A DNA stretch of 64,000 bases from Brevundimonas basaltis (GCF_014202075.1 NZ_JACHFZ010000005.1:96479-160478), one strand, 5' to 3'. Positions 24,910-34,990 are shown, counted from the first letter of the stretch. Numbers and translations: made by a program. The notes: a model not told the origin generated them from the letters alone.

Positions 24910-26898
24910 ATGGACAGGACAACGAACATCACGGCTCAGGACGCGACGGCGGAGACGCCGCCGTGGCCGGGCGACAAACCCTTCAGGCAGAGCCCTTCGG
25001 GGATGTCGCCGGACCGCTATCGCGCCGGGCTATCGCGATATCTCGCCGGGGAGCCGCTGGCGGTGGTCGCGGCGGACTACAAGGCCTCGGTCAGCAGCTT
25101 CTACCGGCATGCCCGGATCATGGGGCTGCGCAAGCGCGACGTAGGGGCCCCGACCCGGCGCAAGGGGCCGGCGCCGGTGGTGGTGCAGGCGCTGGAGGGC
25201 GGCGTGGCGCTGGCCTGCGGTACGGTCGTCGTGCGCCTCTATCGGGAGCAGCCGGAGCGGACGGTGGATCTGCTGCTGGACCAACTCGACGCCCTGTTCG
25301 GGATCAATGACATGAGAGGCGCGTCCGTGCGGCTGCGGCTGATCGAGCAGTTTCGGCGGGTGATGATGGGTTGGCGCGGCGGACGACCGCCCATGGCGGC
25401 CGCGCCGGACGAGGAAGGGGACGAGGCGCCGGGAGAGGCGCTGGAACTGCGCCCGTCCCAGCGGCCTCCCGCCGGCGACTGGTCGACCTGGCTGTTTCTC
25501 GGCGGGCGCGGGGCCGGCAAGACGCTGGCGGGGGCCAGCTGGCTGGCCGATCAGGCCGAGGCGCTGGGGGCCGGCGGGCGGCTGGCGCTGATCGGCCCGA
25601 CCCTGCACGACGTGCGCGAGGTGATGATCGAGGGGGCCAGCGGCATCCGCTCGCTGCCGCGCTGGACCCGGGCGACGCGGCCCAGATTCCAGGCGTCGCG
25701 GCGGCGGCTGGTCTTCGCCAATGGCTGCCAGGCCTATGCGTTTTCGGCCGAGGACCCCGACAGCCTGCGCGGGCCGCAGTTCAGCGCGGCGTGGGCTGAC
25801 GAGTTCTGCGCCTGGCGGGGCAGCGGGCCGCGCGGAGCGGCGGAGACGCTGGCGTTGCTCAGGATGGGATTGCGGCTGCCGTTGGCGCCGAGGGGCGGTG
25901 CGCCTGTCGACCCCTCCACCCCTTCGGGGTCCCCCTCCCCGCGAAGCGGGGAGGAGACATCGGACGCGGCTGCCGTCTCGTCCCCATGCAAGGGGAAGGG
26001 CGACCGCGAAGCGGTGGAGGGGTCATCGACCCATCCTCGCCTGGTGGTGACCACCACCCCGCGTCCGACCCGCGCGCTCGTGCGGCTGCGCGACGAGGCG
26101 GGCTGCGCCCTGAGCCACGCGCCGACCGCCGACAATGCGGCGCATCTGTCGGCCGGCTTCCTCGACGGGCTGGAGGCCCTGTATGGCGGCACACGGCGGG
26201 CGGCGCAGGAGCTGGAGGGGAAGATCGTCGAACTGGACGGGTCCCTGTTCACGGCGGCGATGATGGCGGCGGCAAGGGGCGAGGGACGAGGGGCGAGGGG
26301 CGAGGAAGGAGACAGTGAGGGCGCGGGCGGCGGGGCGCAGGCGGCGTCATCCTCGCCCCCTCGATCCTCATCCCTCCCCTACGACCGCGTCGTCGTCGCC
26401 ATCGACCCCAGCGCAACGGCGCGGAGCGACGCTTGCGGACTGATCGCGGCGGCGAGTCACCGGCGCGCGGACGGGGTGCGATGCGCCGTGGTGCTGGCCG
26501 ACCGGTCGGTGGCCGGGCTGGGGCCGGATGCCTGGGCGCGGCGGGCGGTGGCGCTGGCCGCCGAGTTCGGGGCCACGACGCTGGTGCCCGAGGTCAACCA
26601 GGGCGGCGACATGGTCAAGGCGGTGCTGAAGACCGCCGGCTGCCGGCTGAAGATCCGCGAGGTCCACGCGACGCGGGGCAAATACGTCCGCGCCGAGCCG
26701 GTGGCGGCCCTCTACGAACAGGGCCGCATCCACCACGCCGGGACGTTCGACGCGCTGGAGGAGGAACTGATGGCCTTCGGCGGCGAGATGGAGGCGGCAG
26801 GGTCGCTGGACCGGGCCGACGCGCTGGTGTGGGCGATCACGGATCTGCTGATCGACGCCCCGGACGGGGAGCGGGGGCCGAGGGTGCGGTGGCTGTGA
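24910..26898 (+). CDS. phage/GTA-type terminase large subunit with N-terminal HTH
   Basis: This 662-residue protein carries a Walker A motif, GGRGAGKT, at 198-205, and a Walker B-like AAWADEFCAW near 293. The ATPase coupling region VVTTTPRPTRAL and a C-terminal RNase-H-like nuclease with VVVAIDPSATARSDACG near 497 follow. These match DNA-packaging ATPases of the gene-transfer-agent type. Residues about 35-75 (YRAGLSRYLAGEPLAVVAAD and SVSSFYRHARIMGL) look like a helix-turn-helix of small terminases fused in front. Two low-complexity inserts, residues about 333-374 and 455-490, are encoded by palindromic repeats. No portal, capsid or tail genes are nearby. The ATG at 24910 or Met at 25003 could be the start. 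Confidence 0.82.
   Translation: MDRTTNITAQDATAETPPWPGDKPFRQSPSGMSPDRYRAGLSRYLAGEPLAVVAADYKASVSSFYRHARIMGLRKRDVGAPTRRKGPAPVVVQALEGGVALACGTVVVRLYREQPERTVDLLLDQLDALFGINDMRGASVRLRLIEQFRRVMMGWRGGRPPMAAAPDEEGDEAPGEALELRPSQRPPAGDWSTWLFLGGRGAGKTLAGASWLADQAEALGAGGRLALIGPTLHDVREVMIEGASGIRSLPRWTRATRPRFQASRRRLVFANGCQAYAFSAEDPDSLRGPQFSAAWADEFCAWRGSGPRGAAETLALLRMGLRLPLAPRGGAPVDPSTPSGSPSPRSGEETSDAAAVSSPCKGKGDREAVEGSSTHPRLVVTTTPRPTRALVRLRDEAGCALSHAPTADNAAHLSAGFLDGLEALYGGTRRAAQELEGKIVELDGSLFTAAMMAAARGEGRGARGEEGDSEGAGGGAQAASSSPPRSSSLPYDRVVVAIDPSATARSDACGLIAAASHRRADGVRCAVVLADRSVAGLGPDAWARRAVALAAEFGATTLVPEVNQGGDMVKAVLKTAGCRLKIREVHATRGKYVRAEPVAALYEQGRIHHAGTFDALEEELMAFGGEMEAAGSLDRADALVWAITDLLIDAPDGERGPRVRWL
25906..26030. 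repeat. palindromic repeat inserted in frame in the terminase gene (first)
   Basis: This is an imperfect inverted repeat of about 125 bases. Its left arm starts GTCGACCCCTCCACC and its right arm ends GGTGGAGGGGTCATCGAC. An inner hairpin, CCTCCCCGCG/CGCGGGGAGG, lies on the left side. It falls between the terminase segments LRLPLAP and HPRLVVTTTP, which are contiguous in related proteins as I remember them. Confidence 0.75.
26275..26380. repeat. palindromic repeat inserted in frame in the terminase gene (second)
   Basis: Left arm AGGGGCGAGGGACGAGG (from 26275) and right arm TCCTCGCCCCCTCGATCCTC (from 26350) are inverted copies of each other. Together they encode a Gly/Ser/Ala-rich stretch between MMAAAR and LPYDRVVVAIDP. 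The arms resemble the intergenic palindrome at 48201-48306. Confidence 0.65.
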
Positions 26899-26970
26899 GG
26901 GGGTGCGAATCGACCCGACCGGGGCCTGTGCTACAAGGACCGCCGGTATTCCGGCTGACGGGGGAGCGCG

Positions 26971-27672
26971 ATGCTGGGGCTTTTCAGACTGGTGCGTCGG
27001 ATCATCGAGGGGTCGGTCATCTCGATCCTGATCCTCGCGACGGTGGCGGTGCTCGGCGTTTCGGAGACGATCGGCAGCCTGCTGGCGGACCGCAGCGCGG
27101 CGGCGTTGCTGTTCCTGCTGGTGCTGGTCGTGGTGCTGGCCGATCTGATCGGCAAATTCATCTCGATCCTCAGCGCGACCTTTCCCGATCTGGTGCCGGC
27201 CGTCGGCGACGACGAACGCCGACGCGCCTCGCTGATCCAGCGGCTACGACCGGTGCAGACCGTGGGGTTGCTCTCCGGGGCCTATGCGGCGCGGCTGGGG
27301 ATGTTCCTGGTGCTGTTCGCCCTGATGGGGGCCAGCTACGCCCATGCCCCGGGGGCGGTTCAGGACAGTCTTTTCGGGCCGCTGGGCGCCGGCGAGGCGA
27401 TCGTGACCTTCCTGCGCGAGGGGATCGCGGGGTCGGTCGGCTATTTCCTGTTCTTCCTCGGGCCGGACGCCTTGGGGTCGATCACTGGCCGGATCGTGGA
27501 CGCGCCGCTGGCGCCGGCGACGGTGGACGGGGAGATATTGCTGGTCGGCATCCGTCTGTACGGGCTGGCCTTCGCCCTGTCGGTGCTGCGCACCCTGGCG
27601 ACGCCGATCATCTATCTGCGGGCGCGGCGGCGGGCGGAGAGTCTGCCGGCGGCGGCGGAACAGGCGGCCTGA
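26971..27672 (+). CDS. hypothetical polytopic membrane protein
   Basis: This 233-residue protein starts MLGLFRLVRRIIEG and has a GGGGAG ribosome-binding site. About five hydrophobic segments are visible, including VISILILATVAVLGV, AALLFLLVLVVVLADLIG and GMFLVLFALMGASYA. A polar loop (VGDDERRRASLIQRLRPVQ) follows residue 75. No family motif is recognised. It follows the orphan terminase in the same direction but shows no link to phage functions. It converges on the MscS-like gene. Confidence 0.65.
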   Translation: MLGLFRLVRRIIEGSVISILILATVAVLGVSETIGSLLADRSAAALLFLLVLVVVLADLIGKFISILSATFPDLVPAVGDDERRRASLIQRLRPVQTVGLLSGAYAARLGMFLVLFALMGASYAHAPGAVQDSLFGPLGAGEAIVTFLREGIAGSVGYFLFFLGPDALGSITGRIVDAPLAPATVDGEILLVGIRLYGLAFALSVLRTLATPIIYLRARRRAESLPAAAEQAA

Positions 27673-27684
27673 GGCGGGCGGCGG

Positions 27685-29115
27685 CTATTCGACCGGGCGG
27701 GCCGGCGAGAGCAGGTCCTCTTCCTGCGTCGCGCGCCGCTCGGCCGCGATGGTGCGCTCGATGTGGGCGTCGGGACGCACCGACAGGGCGGGCTCGGGGG
27801 CTGTCCGGGGTGAGGCGCGGCGCGGCTTGCGGGGCGGGGCGGCGGCGGCCCCTTCCAGATCGGGCAACTGGTCGAAGCGCAGGCGGTAGATCGGCTCGGG
27901 CAGGGTGAAGCCGGCCGTCTCGACGGCGATCTTGGCGGCGCGGATGCCGGCGCTGCGGGCCTTGAGGAAGTCGGTCCCGGTCTGGTCGATCCAAGCCATG
28001 AAGCGGAGCACGATATTGCTGTCGCCGACGGTGACGATGACCCCGGTCGGGGCCGGATCGGACAGGATGAAGTCGAGCCCGGTCAGGGCCGCCACGCCGA
28101 CGGCGATGGCCGCCTCCGGATCGTCCTCGGCGTCGACGCCCAGCTCGAACTCGAGCCGCCGCTCCGGATTGCGGGTGTAGTTCAGGATCACCGCCTTGAA
28201 GACGATCAGATTGGGGATGCGCAGGTGGTTGCCGTCCAGCGTCATCAGCACGGTGGCGCGCGAGGTGAGGCGGACGACCTTGCCCTCCTGCCCGTCGATG
28301 ACGACGTGGTCGTTGGCGCGGAACGGCTGGCGCAGGCTGAGCATGATGCTGGAAATGTAGTTCTCGAGCGTGTCGCGGAGCGCGAAGCCGACGGCGATGC
28401 CGATCAGCCCCGCCCCGCCGAGGACGGTGCCCATCAGGGCTGTGGCGCCGAGCAGGTTGAGGGCCAGCACCACGCCGACGATGACGCTCATCGCCCGCAC
28501 GGCCTGGGCCAGCAGGTCGCCGACGAAGGGGTTGGGCGTCAGCCGACGCCAGAAGCGACCGAACGAGGCGGCCCACCAGCCCAGGGCCACGCACGCGACG
28601 ACGATCAGCAGGCTGAGCACGATCAGCGGGCCGCTCTCGACCGCCGAGCGCAGAAGGCCCGTCAGCTTCTGCAGGAAGGGGGAGACGCGCTCGCCGACGT
28701 CGACGCTGGCCTCGACGTCGTTGCGCACCGCGACGACGCCCTCGACCCGGCCGGCGATCTGTTCGGCGCGAACCAGATCGGCGCGCTCGGCCACCTCGCC
28801 GGCGAGGGTGACGACGCCGCCGGACGCCCGCACCCGCACGCCCGAGAGTTCGTCCAATTCGGCGTAGATGCGCTCGAGGCGGGCGGCGATGGCGGCGTCC
28901 GAGGCGGCGTCGCTGTCGGTGCCGATCGGCGCCGGCGGGGGGGTGGCTTCCGCGGGAGCGGCGGCCGGGGCGCCCGGGATCAGCGCGGTGGCGGCCGCCG
29001 GGGACGCGATCGCGACAAGAAGCGCCGCGAGCGCCAGGCAGAGGGCCGGCAGGACGCGGAGACGGTCGGCGCTCACGGACGCGATCGGGCAGGGTTCATG
29101 GCGCCATCCTGTCAT
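27685..29115 (-). CDS. mechanosensitive ion channel (MscS family) with BON domain
   Basis: This 476-residue protein has a signal/N-terminal hydrophobic region and then a BON domain (residues about 75-140: VRVRASGGVVTLAGEVAERAD and VEGVVAVRNDVEA). Three membrane helices follow, with the pore-lining motif GGAGLIGIAVGFALRDTLENYISSIML, then the MscS beta domain (FRANDHVVIDGQEGKVVRLT). The channel would open on membrane tension. A basic, Pro/Ala-rich tail follows the channel domain. A GTG 39 bases inside the frame (29076) is an alternative start. Confidence 0.87.
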   Translation of the reverse strand: MTGWRHEPCPIASVSADRLRVLPALCLALAALLVAIASPAAATALIPGAPAAAPAEATPPPAPIGTDSDAASDAAIAARLERIYAELDELSGVRVRASGGVVTLAGEVAERADLVRAEQIAGRVEGVVAVRNDVEASVDVGERVSPFLQKLTGLLRSAVESGPLIVLSLLIVVACVALGWWAASFGRFWRRLTPNPFVGDLLAQAVRAMSVIVGVVLALNLLGATALMGTVLGGAGLIGIAVGFALRDTLENYISSIMLSLRQPFRANDHVVIDGQEGKVVRLTSRATVLMTLDGNHLRIPNLIVFKAVILNYTRNPERRLEFELGVDAEDDPEAAIAVGVAALTGLDFILSDPAPTGVIVTVGDSNIVLRFMAWIDQTGTDFLKARSAGIRAAKIAVETAGFTLPEPIYRLRFDQLPDLEGAAAAPPRKPRRASPRTAPEPALSVRPDAHIERTIAAERRATQEEDLLSPARPVE

Positions 29116-29301
29116 CCGCCAACCGGCCTGTCACGCCGCCCGCGCGGCCGCCCGGCCGGGGAACAATCCCCCCCAGCCTGTCGTTGACCCGACGACTGTG
29201 ACCCCCAAGGGCAAGTCGGCCGGACCATCGCAGCGCGCCCACGGCGCGGGCGAGGCCGGCAGGGATCACGGCCAATCGTCCCGATATCCAAGGAGATTGA
29301 T

Positions 29302-29631
29302 ATGTCGATCAGCATCAAAACCGGCGGCGCCGCCGTCGCCGCCCTCGCGATCACCCTGGCGGCCGGCGCCGTTCACGCGCAAGATCGGGGTCCCGCCCAG
29401 GAGCAGGCGCCCGCCACCCACGCGGAATCGCCCGTTGTGGTCGAGCGCGGACCAAACGGCCGCGCCACCGCTGTTCGCATCGGCGCCACCACCTACAAGG
29501 TCTGCCAGACCGAGCGAGAGGACGGCTGCATCCAGCCGCGCGCCGCGGGCCTCGGCTGGGGCGACCGTCCGCTGCAGAGCTGGCCGGGTGAGTCGCGTGG
29601 CGACCGCGCCGCCGCCCGTTCGGGGCGCTGA
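29302..29631 (+). CDS. small secreted hypothetical protein
   Basis: This 109-residue protein has a textbook signal peptide (MSISIKTGGAAVAALAITLA, cleavage after VHA) and an AAGGAG ribosome-binding site. The mature part contains two cysteines (YKVCQTE and DGCIQ) that may form a disulphide, and a Arg/Gly-rich tail. The family is not recognised. Confidence 0.65.
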   Translation: MSISIKTGGAAVAALAITLAAGAVHAQDRGPAQEQAPATHAESPVVVERGPNGRATAVRIGATTYKVCQTEREDGCIQPRAAGLGWGDRPLQSWPGESRGDRAAARSGR

Positions 29632-29690
29632 GGCTCAAGCCGTCCGGACCGGGGAATGAGCCTCCGGCCCCGGGAAATTGAAATCCGCGT

Positions 29691-32639
29691 TCAGGCGGCC
29701 CGGACCGGCTGGTCCAGCATGTCCCGCAGCCTTGCCGCCAGAAGCTCGGCGGTGAAGGGTTTGGCGATCATCTCTGTGCCGGGCTTGAGCCGGCCGTCCT
29801 GACCGATCGCGTTCCGGGTGTAGCCGCTGGTGAACAGCACGCGAATGTCAGGACGGAGTTCGCGGGCGGCGGTCGCCAACTCGCCGCCGGACATGCCAGG
29901 CATGACCACGTCGGTGAACAGCAGATCCACGGCCCGGGCCTGGCGCTCGAGCAGGCGTATGGCCGATACGCCATCGTGCGCTTCGAGGACGCGATAACCG
30001 AGACCGCGAAGCACCTCGACCGTGAAGGTCCGGACGTCGTCATCGTCCTCGACCACGAGGATGGTCTCGGATGAGGCTCCGGGCTCCAGGCGGGGGGCGG
30101 TCTCCGCCGCATCGGCGGCGTCCGGCGCCTGCGCCATGCGGGGGAGATAGAGGCGGACGGTGGCGCCTTCGCCGGGCTCAGACTGGAGATCAACGTGGCC
30201 GCCGGACTGGCGGGCGAAGCCGTAGACCATCGACAGGCCGAGGCCGGTGCCCTTGCCGACCTCCTTGGTGGTGAAGAAGGGCTCGAACACCTTGCCGAGC
30301 ACGTCGGACGGGATGCCCGATCCGGTATCGCTGACGGTGATGCAGACGTAGTGACCCGGCGCGACCTCGGGCCGCCGGGCGGCGTCGGATTCGTCCAGTT
30401 GGACATTCGAGGTCTCAATCGTCAGCCGGCCGCCGTCGGGCATGGCGTCGCGGGCATTGACGGCCAGGTTCAGCAGCGACGCCTCAAGCTGGTTGGGGTC
30501 CGCCTCGATGCGCCACAGGCCGGGCGAGGTGACGATGTCGAGCTCGATGGTCTCGCCGAGTGACCGGTGGAGCAGATCGGACATGCCGACGGCGAGGGCG
30601 TCGACTTCGACCACCTTGGGCGCGAGCGGCTGGCGGCGGCTGAAGGCCAGCAGGCGCTGGGTGAGCGCGGCGGCCCGCTCGCCGCCCTTCTGGGCGCTGC
30701 CGAGCAGGCGTTCAATGCGCGGGTTGCCGCCCGCTTCGCGCAGGGTCCGCACGGCGAGATTCACATTGCCGAGCACGACGGTGAGCAGATTGTTGAAGTC
30801 GTGGGCGATGCCGCCGGTCAGCTGGCCGACCGCCTCCATCTTCTGGGACTGACGCAAGGCCTCCTGCGCGCTTTCGCGCTCGGCGACCTCGCGGGACACC
30901 CGCTCCTCCAGAGTTTCATTCAGGTCCCGCAGCGACCGTTCGACGGCGCGTTGTTCGGTGATGTCGGTATGGACGCCGACCCATTCCCGGATCTGGCCGT
31001 TCGCGTCGATGCTTGGCACAGCCCGGATCGAGAACAGCCGCCACTGTCCGTCGGCGCGTTTCAACCGGTGTTCGAAGACGAACATCGAGCGCGCCGCGAC
31101 CGCCTGTTCCCAGGCGTCGATGGTCGGCTGGGCGTCGTCCGGGTGAACGGCCCCGGCCCAGCCATAGCCCTGGTAGTCCTCAAACGACTGACCGGTCAGC
31201 GCGGCCCAGCCGGGCTGTTCCCCGACCATCCGACCGTCGGCGTCATTGGTCCAGAGAATGCCCTCGACGGCGTCCACGGCTGCCCGGAAACGGTCGTTGC
31301 TCTGCTTCAGCAAGGACTCGGCGCGTCGTCGTTCCGTCAGGTCCAGCATGGCCCCGATCATGCGCGTGGCGCGACCCTCCGCGTCCCGAATGACGTAGCC
31401 GCGGTCGAGCACATAGACATGCGAACCATCGGCGGTGAGAAAGCGGTACTCGTCGGTCCAGTCGCTGCCGGTGCCGTCGATCACGGCGTGAATGCTGTGC
31501 GTCACCCGCTCGCGATCATCGGGGTGGATACGGGACACCCACCATTCCGCATCGGGACCGACCTCGTCTTGCGAGTAGCCGAACAGCTCGCGGACCGCGT
31601 CGTTCCAGAGCACCAGATTGGTGGCGAAGTCCCAGTCCCAGATGGCGTCGCGGGTGGCGCGGGCGGCGAGGCGGTAGCGCTCGGCTGTCTCGGTCAGCGC
31701 GGCCTGGGTGCGCCGCCGTTCCTCGATGTCGAGCAGGACCCCGGGAAACCGCAGCGGCGTCCCGTCGTCGGCTCTCTCGACCCTGCCGTTCGCCTCGATC
31801 CAGTAGTAGCGCCCATCGGCGCGTTTCACCCGATACTGATGCGCATAGGCGTCGCCGCTGGCGACCGCCTGTTCAACCGCCGCGGTGAGACCCTCCCTGT
31901 CATCGGGATGCACCGTGGCCATCACCTGGTCGAGGCTGAAGCCCTCGCGGCCGAGCGCCGGATCGAGACCGAACGCCTCGGCGAAGGCCTGGTCGACACT
32001 GAACTGGTCGGCGGGGATGTCCCAAACCCAGGTGCCGATGATGGCCCCGGCGGCGAGGGCCAGCTGGACACGCTCGCTGTTCTCGCGCGCCATGGCCTCG
32101 CTGGCGCGCAACTGACGTTCCGCCATGATCTGGCCGGTGATTTCGCGACAGGCGCAGAAGAAGCCGGCGACCTCGCCCGACTCGTCGCGGACCGGGGTGT
32201 AGGAAAAGGCGAAATGGGTCTCCTCGCGGTAACCCCTGCGCTCCATCCACAGCTCGATGTCGTCCATCTGGACGGGCTCGCCGGCGAACGCCTGAAAGAC
32301 GATCGGCTCGAGGTTGGCGCGGATCTCGTGCCACGCCTGTAGGAAATCGGCGCCGAGGGCCGCCGGGTGTTTCGACGCCAGGATTTCCATATAGGCGTCG
32401 TTGTAGAGCAGCGTCCGGCCCGGACCCCAGGCGATGAACATCGGCTGGCTCGAGCCCAGCATCACCTCGACCAGGGCCTTGAGGGCCAGCGGCCAGCCAT
32501 CGGCCGCCCCCAAGGGGGTCGCGGTCCAGTCATGAGCGCGAATCCGGCCGCCCATATCGCCGCCGCCGGTCAGGAATTTCGGCTCCACTTCCGCGCGGCC
32601 GTCCCCACGGGACCCGTCATTCGAAGTCGAGTCTTTCAC
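29691..32639 (-). CDS. soluble hybrid PAS sensor histidine kinase with receiver domain
   Basis: This protein has about 982 residues. Four PAS/PAC units can be read before the kinase; their ends are marked by segments such as [39 protein letters not shown] and [11 protein letters not shown]. The HisKA motif with the phospho-acceptor histidine is [17 protein letters not shown] near residue 609. The ATPase domain has [21 protein letters not shown] and [14 protein letters not shown]-terminal receiver follows ([11 protein letters not shown], acceptor Asp in [14 protein letters not shown] near 909). No membrane helix is present, so it senses a cytoplasmic cue. I chose GTG 32639; the open frame reaches further upstream and the start is uncertain. 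No cognate regulator is adjacent. Confidence 0.87.
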   Translation of the reverse strand: MKDSTSNDGSRGDGRAEVEPKFLTGGGDMGGRIRAHDWTATPLGAADGWPLALKALVEVMLGSSQPMFIAWGPGRTLLYNDAYMEILASKHPAALGADFLQAWHEIRANLEPIVFQAFAGEPVQMDDIELWMERRGYREETHFAFSYTPVRDESGEVAGFFCACREITGQIMAERQLRASEAMARENSERVQLALAAGAIIGTWVWDIPADQFSVDQAFAEAFGLDPALGREGFSLDQVMATVHPDDREGLTAAVEQAVASGDAYAHQYRVKRADGRYYWIEANGRVERADDGTPLRFPGVLLDIEERRRTQAALTETAERYRLAARATRDAIWDWDFATNLVLWNDAVRELFGYSQDEVGPDAEWWVSRIHPDDRERVTHSIHAVIDGTGSDWTDEYRFLTADGSHVYVLDRGYVIRDAEGRATRMIGAMLDLTERRRAESLLKQSNDRFRAAVDAVEGILWTNDADGRMVGEQPGWAALTGQSFEDYQGYGWAGAVHPDDAQPTIDAWEQAVAARSMFVFEHRLKRADGQWRLFSIRAVPSIDANGQIREWVGVHTDITEQRAVERSLRDLNETLEERVSREVAERESAQEALRQSQKMEAVGQLTGGIAHDFNNLLTVVLGNVNLAVRTLREAGGNPRIERLLGSAQKGGERAAALTQRLLAFSRRQPLAPKVVEVDALAVGMSDLLHRSLGETIELDIVTSPGLWRIEADPNQLEASLLNLAVNARDAMPDGGRLTIETSNVQLDESDAARRPEVAPGHYVCITVSDTGSGIPSDVLGKVFEPFFTTKEVGKGTGLGLSMVYGFARQSGGHVDLQSEPGEGATVRLYLPRMAQAPDAADAAETAPRLEPGASSETILVVEDDDDVRTFTVEVLRGLGYRVLEAHDGVSAIRLLERQARAVDLLFTDVVMPGMSGGELATAARELRPDIRVLFTSGYTRNAIGQDGRLKPGTEMIAKPFTAELLAARLRDMLDQPVRAA

Positions 32640-32871
32640 GCGTCCGTCCGGCCCGCCGCGGTCGCCGGTCGCCGCGCGTGCGAAAATGTGTCTGAACCTG
32701 TCATCCCGCTCCCCCGGTCGGCGTCCGAATGGGCCGCGACGAGGCGATTCTCCCCGGACATGGTTCCCCGAAACGCGCGTATCGACAGGCGGTTGCACCC
32801 CGCGCGCGTCTCCGACGGGGATCCGGCCAGCCTCGTCGATGGCCCCGAGCAGGGCCGGTTAGACGCCGGCA

Positions 32872-33237
32872 TCAACCCGCGGTGTAGGCTACATTGAACT
32901 TGCCTTCGTTCAGGCCGCCGATGCCCCAGTTCAGGGTCTGGCCGCCGGCGAAGGTCACCGCATAGATCTCCACCCGGCCGCCGGGCCTGTCCTCGGCGCG
33001 CACGAAAGTCACCGATTCGATCGCGCCGAGGCTGGACAGGCCGGCGGACATCTGCGGCAGTTGCAGCTCGCAGGCGGCCAGCAGGCCCTCGCCCATGATG
33101 TCGGCAGGACAGGTCCCGGCCGCGGTCTCGGCGATCATCCGGCGCAGGGCGGCTTCGTACTGGCTGTCCTCGGCGGTGGCGGGAAAGGCCATCACGCCCG
33201 CGGCGAGGGCGGCGGCGAGGCTCAAGGTCAGGCGCAT
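32872..33237 (-). CDS. small secreted hypothetical protein
   Basis: This 121-residue protein has a signal peptide (MRLTLSLAAALAAGVMAFPATA). The mature part has two cysteines (GTCPADI and AACELQL) and ends with the pattern IYAVTFAGGQTLNWGIGGLN. It may be a small periplasmic protein. The family is not recognised. The 232 bases between it and the histidine kinase start contain no gene that I can support. Confidence 0.65.
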   Translation of the reverse strand: MRLTLSLAAALAAGVMAFPATAEDSQYEAALRRMIAETAAGTCPADIMGEGLLAACELQLPQMSAGLSSLGAIESVTFVRAEDRPGGRVEIYAVTFAGGQTLNWGIGGLNEGKFNVAYTAG

Positions 33238-33341
33238 AAGGGTGTCTCCGATGGGAGAGGGAGTTTGGCGCGGGCGGCGGGAAGGGACAAGCGGTTGCGT
33301 GTTGTCCGAGGCCGCGACGACCGGCGCCCACGCCTGCGAGC

Positions 33342-34868
33342 CTAGACCGACTTCTTGCTGAGATGGCGGGGCGGGGTCGGCAGTCCTGCGCGGGCGACCT
33401 TGCGGGCCGCGGAGTCGAGGGCGGCCTTGAGCCGCTTGCGTCGGGTCCACGGCCGCCAGGCATCCCCGGCGGTGATCGGGTCGCCGAGGTGGAAGGTGGC
33501 GATGAACGTGGCCATCGGCCCGAGCTCTTCCGGCTCCAGCGGGCGCAGGCGACAGTAACCGGCCTGACGCAGAGCCTCGATGGCCTTGCCGAGGCTGGCG
33601 TGGGACTCGAGGGCGGTCTGGACGACGGCGGCGTCGCAGCCGAACCAGTGGGCGAGGATGCCTGTGCGCAGGTCGGTGATGCGGCTGCGGGTGGCGGCCC
33701 CGGCCGCGCCGCGTCGGGCCTCGATCGACAGGTCGCACTCGGTGTCGAAGCCGAATGACCGGTTGTTGAGATTGCTGGATCCGACCCGCAACAGCACGTC
33801 GTCGATGATGGCCATCTTGGCGTGGACGATGATGGTCCGGCCAAGCGGGGTGACCGGGCTGTAGGCGTGGAAACGACCGTGCTTGTCGGCGTCCTTGAGC
33901 CGTTTGAGGAACATCGACCGGGTCCGGTCCATCGTCATCTGGTCGAAATAGCTGGGCGAGTGCTGGGTCGAGATCAGCACCACCTCGGGCCCGCGGGCCT
34001 CGCCCAGGCGCCGCGCCAAGGCCTCGGCCATGAGCGGCGAGGTGAAATACTGGTTCTCCAGATAGATGCAGCGTTTGGCGGCGGCGAACGAGGCGAGATA
34101 CAGCGCCTCGCTCTCGCGCACCTGGGCGACATCCCGCCAGGCCGCGACGCTTCGCGACAGCCCGACCGGGACCCTGCGGAAGTCGGGTTTGACGCGGGCC
34201 GGCCAGGCCGAGGGCGCGGCGACGGCGCCGGGCTCGGGCAGGGTCTCCCCGGTGGCGCGCAGCCAACGTTCGCGGAACAGCCGGCCGAGGGTCCGGGCGG
34301 GCTCGCCGTCGACCAGGGTCATCACCTCGTGGCGGGAATCGAAACATGTGTGATCGCGCGGGGTCTTCTCGCGCCGGGGATTGTCGTCGAGGTGATCCGA
34401 GGTGTCCCAGCGGTCGGGCCCGATGTCGCCGCCGCCGCAGAAGGCCACGGCGTCGTCGATGATGAGAACCTTCTGGTGGTGCGAGGCCCCTATCGGCAGG
34501 GCGCCGTCCAGCACGAATTCGACCGGGGTGCCGGCAAAGCACTGACGCGCCTTGAGCGGGAAGAAATTCTGCGTCGCCGCGATGGGCAGAGCCGATTTCC
34601 AGCACAGCACCCGGACGTCGAGTTCAGGACGGTCGCAAGCCAATGCCTTGAGGAAGGCCCCGAAGCGGTCGCCGTCCGGCCCGGTGCAACCCGGCTGGGG
34701 GTCGAACAGGGTGTCGGGATCGAAGGCCCAGTTGAGCAGATGCACCGAGCGTTTGGCCTTCGACATCGCCTCGCGCGCGGCGAGAAAATAGTCGGCCATG
34801 TCGAGCAGGAAGGCGGCGCGCGGGGCGGTCCCGACCTGCCAGCAGGTGGCGCCCTCTTTCAGCAGCAT
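33342..34868 (-). CDS. phospholipase D family protein
   Basis: This 508-residue protein has two HKD motifs: HHQKVLIIDDAVAFCGGGD near residue 134 and HAKMAIIDDVLLRVGSSN near 349. Two such half-sites form one active centre in phospholipase D and cardiolipin synthase enzymes. No N-terminal membrane helices are visible, unlike classical cardiolipin synthases, so a soluble or peripheral phospholipase D/phosphatidyltransferase is more likely. The gene stands alone. Confidence 0.88.
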   Translation of the reverse strand: MLLKEGATCWQVGTAPRAAFLLDMADYFLAAREAMSKAKRSVHLLNWAFDPDTLFDPQPGCTGPDGDRFGAFLKALACDRPELDVRVLCWKSALPIAATQNFFPLKARQCFAGTPVEFVLDGALPIGASHHQKVLIIDDAVAFCGGGDIGPDRWDTSDHLDDNPRREKTPRDHTCFDSRHEVMTLVDGEPARTLGRLFRERWLRATGETLPEPGAVAAPSAWPARVKPDFRRVPVGLSRSVAAWRDVAQVRESEALYLASFAAAKRCIYLENQYFTSPLMAEALARRLGEARGPEVVLISTQHSPSYFDQMTMDRTRSMFLKRLKDADKHGRFHAYSPVTPLGRTIIVHAKMAIIDDVLLRVGSSNLNNRSFGFDTECDLSIEARRGAAGAATRSRITDLRTGILAHWFGCDAAVVQTALESHASLGKAIEALRQAGYCRLRPLEPEELGPMATFIATFHLGDPITAGDAWRPWTRRKRLKAALDSAARKVARAGLPTPPRHLSKKSV

Positions 34869-34990
34869 GGGCCAGGTCTCCGGAAGGCGCGCTGCCGAGG
34901 ATCGGCTGCGAAGGTCTATGGGGCCGCCCGGACCCGTGAAGCCTGGCCAACGACCGGGCCAACCGCGCGGTTCCGATGGCCCGGTGGTCC

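Noticed and set aside
30567..32342. Plus-strand open frame (591 codons) opposite the hybrid histidine kinase
   Set aside because: Low-complexity translation; kinase and receiver motifs are intact on the other strand.
32872..34605. Extended minus-strand frame running from the small secreted protein back through the phospholipase D gene
   Set aside because: Only the last 121 codons have a signal peptide and sensible sequence; the rest is an Arg/Pro-rich shadow of the phospholipase D gene.
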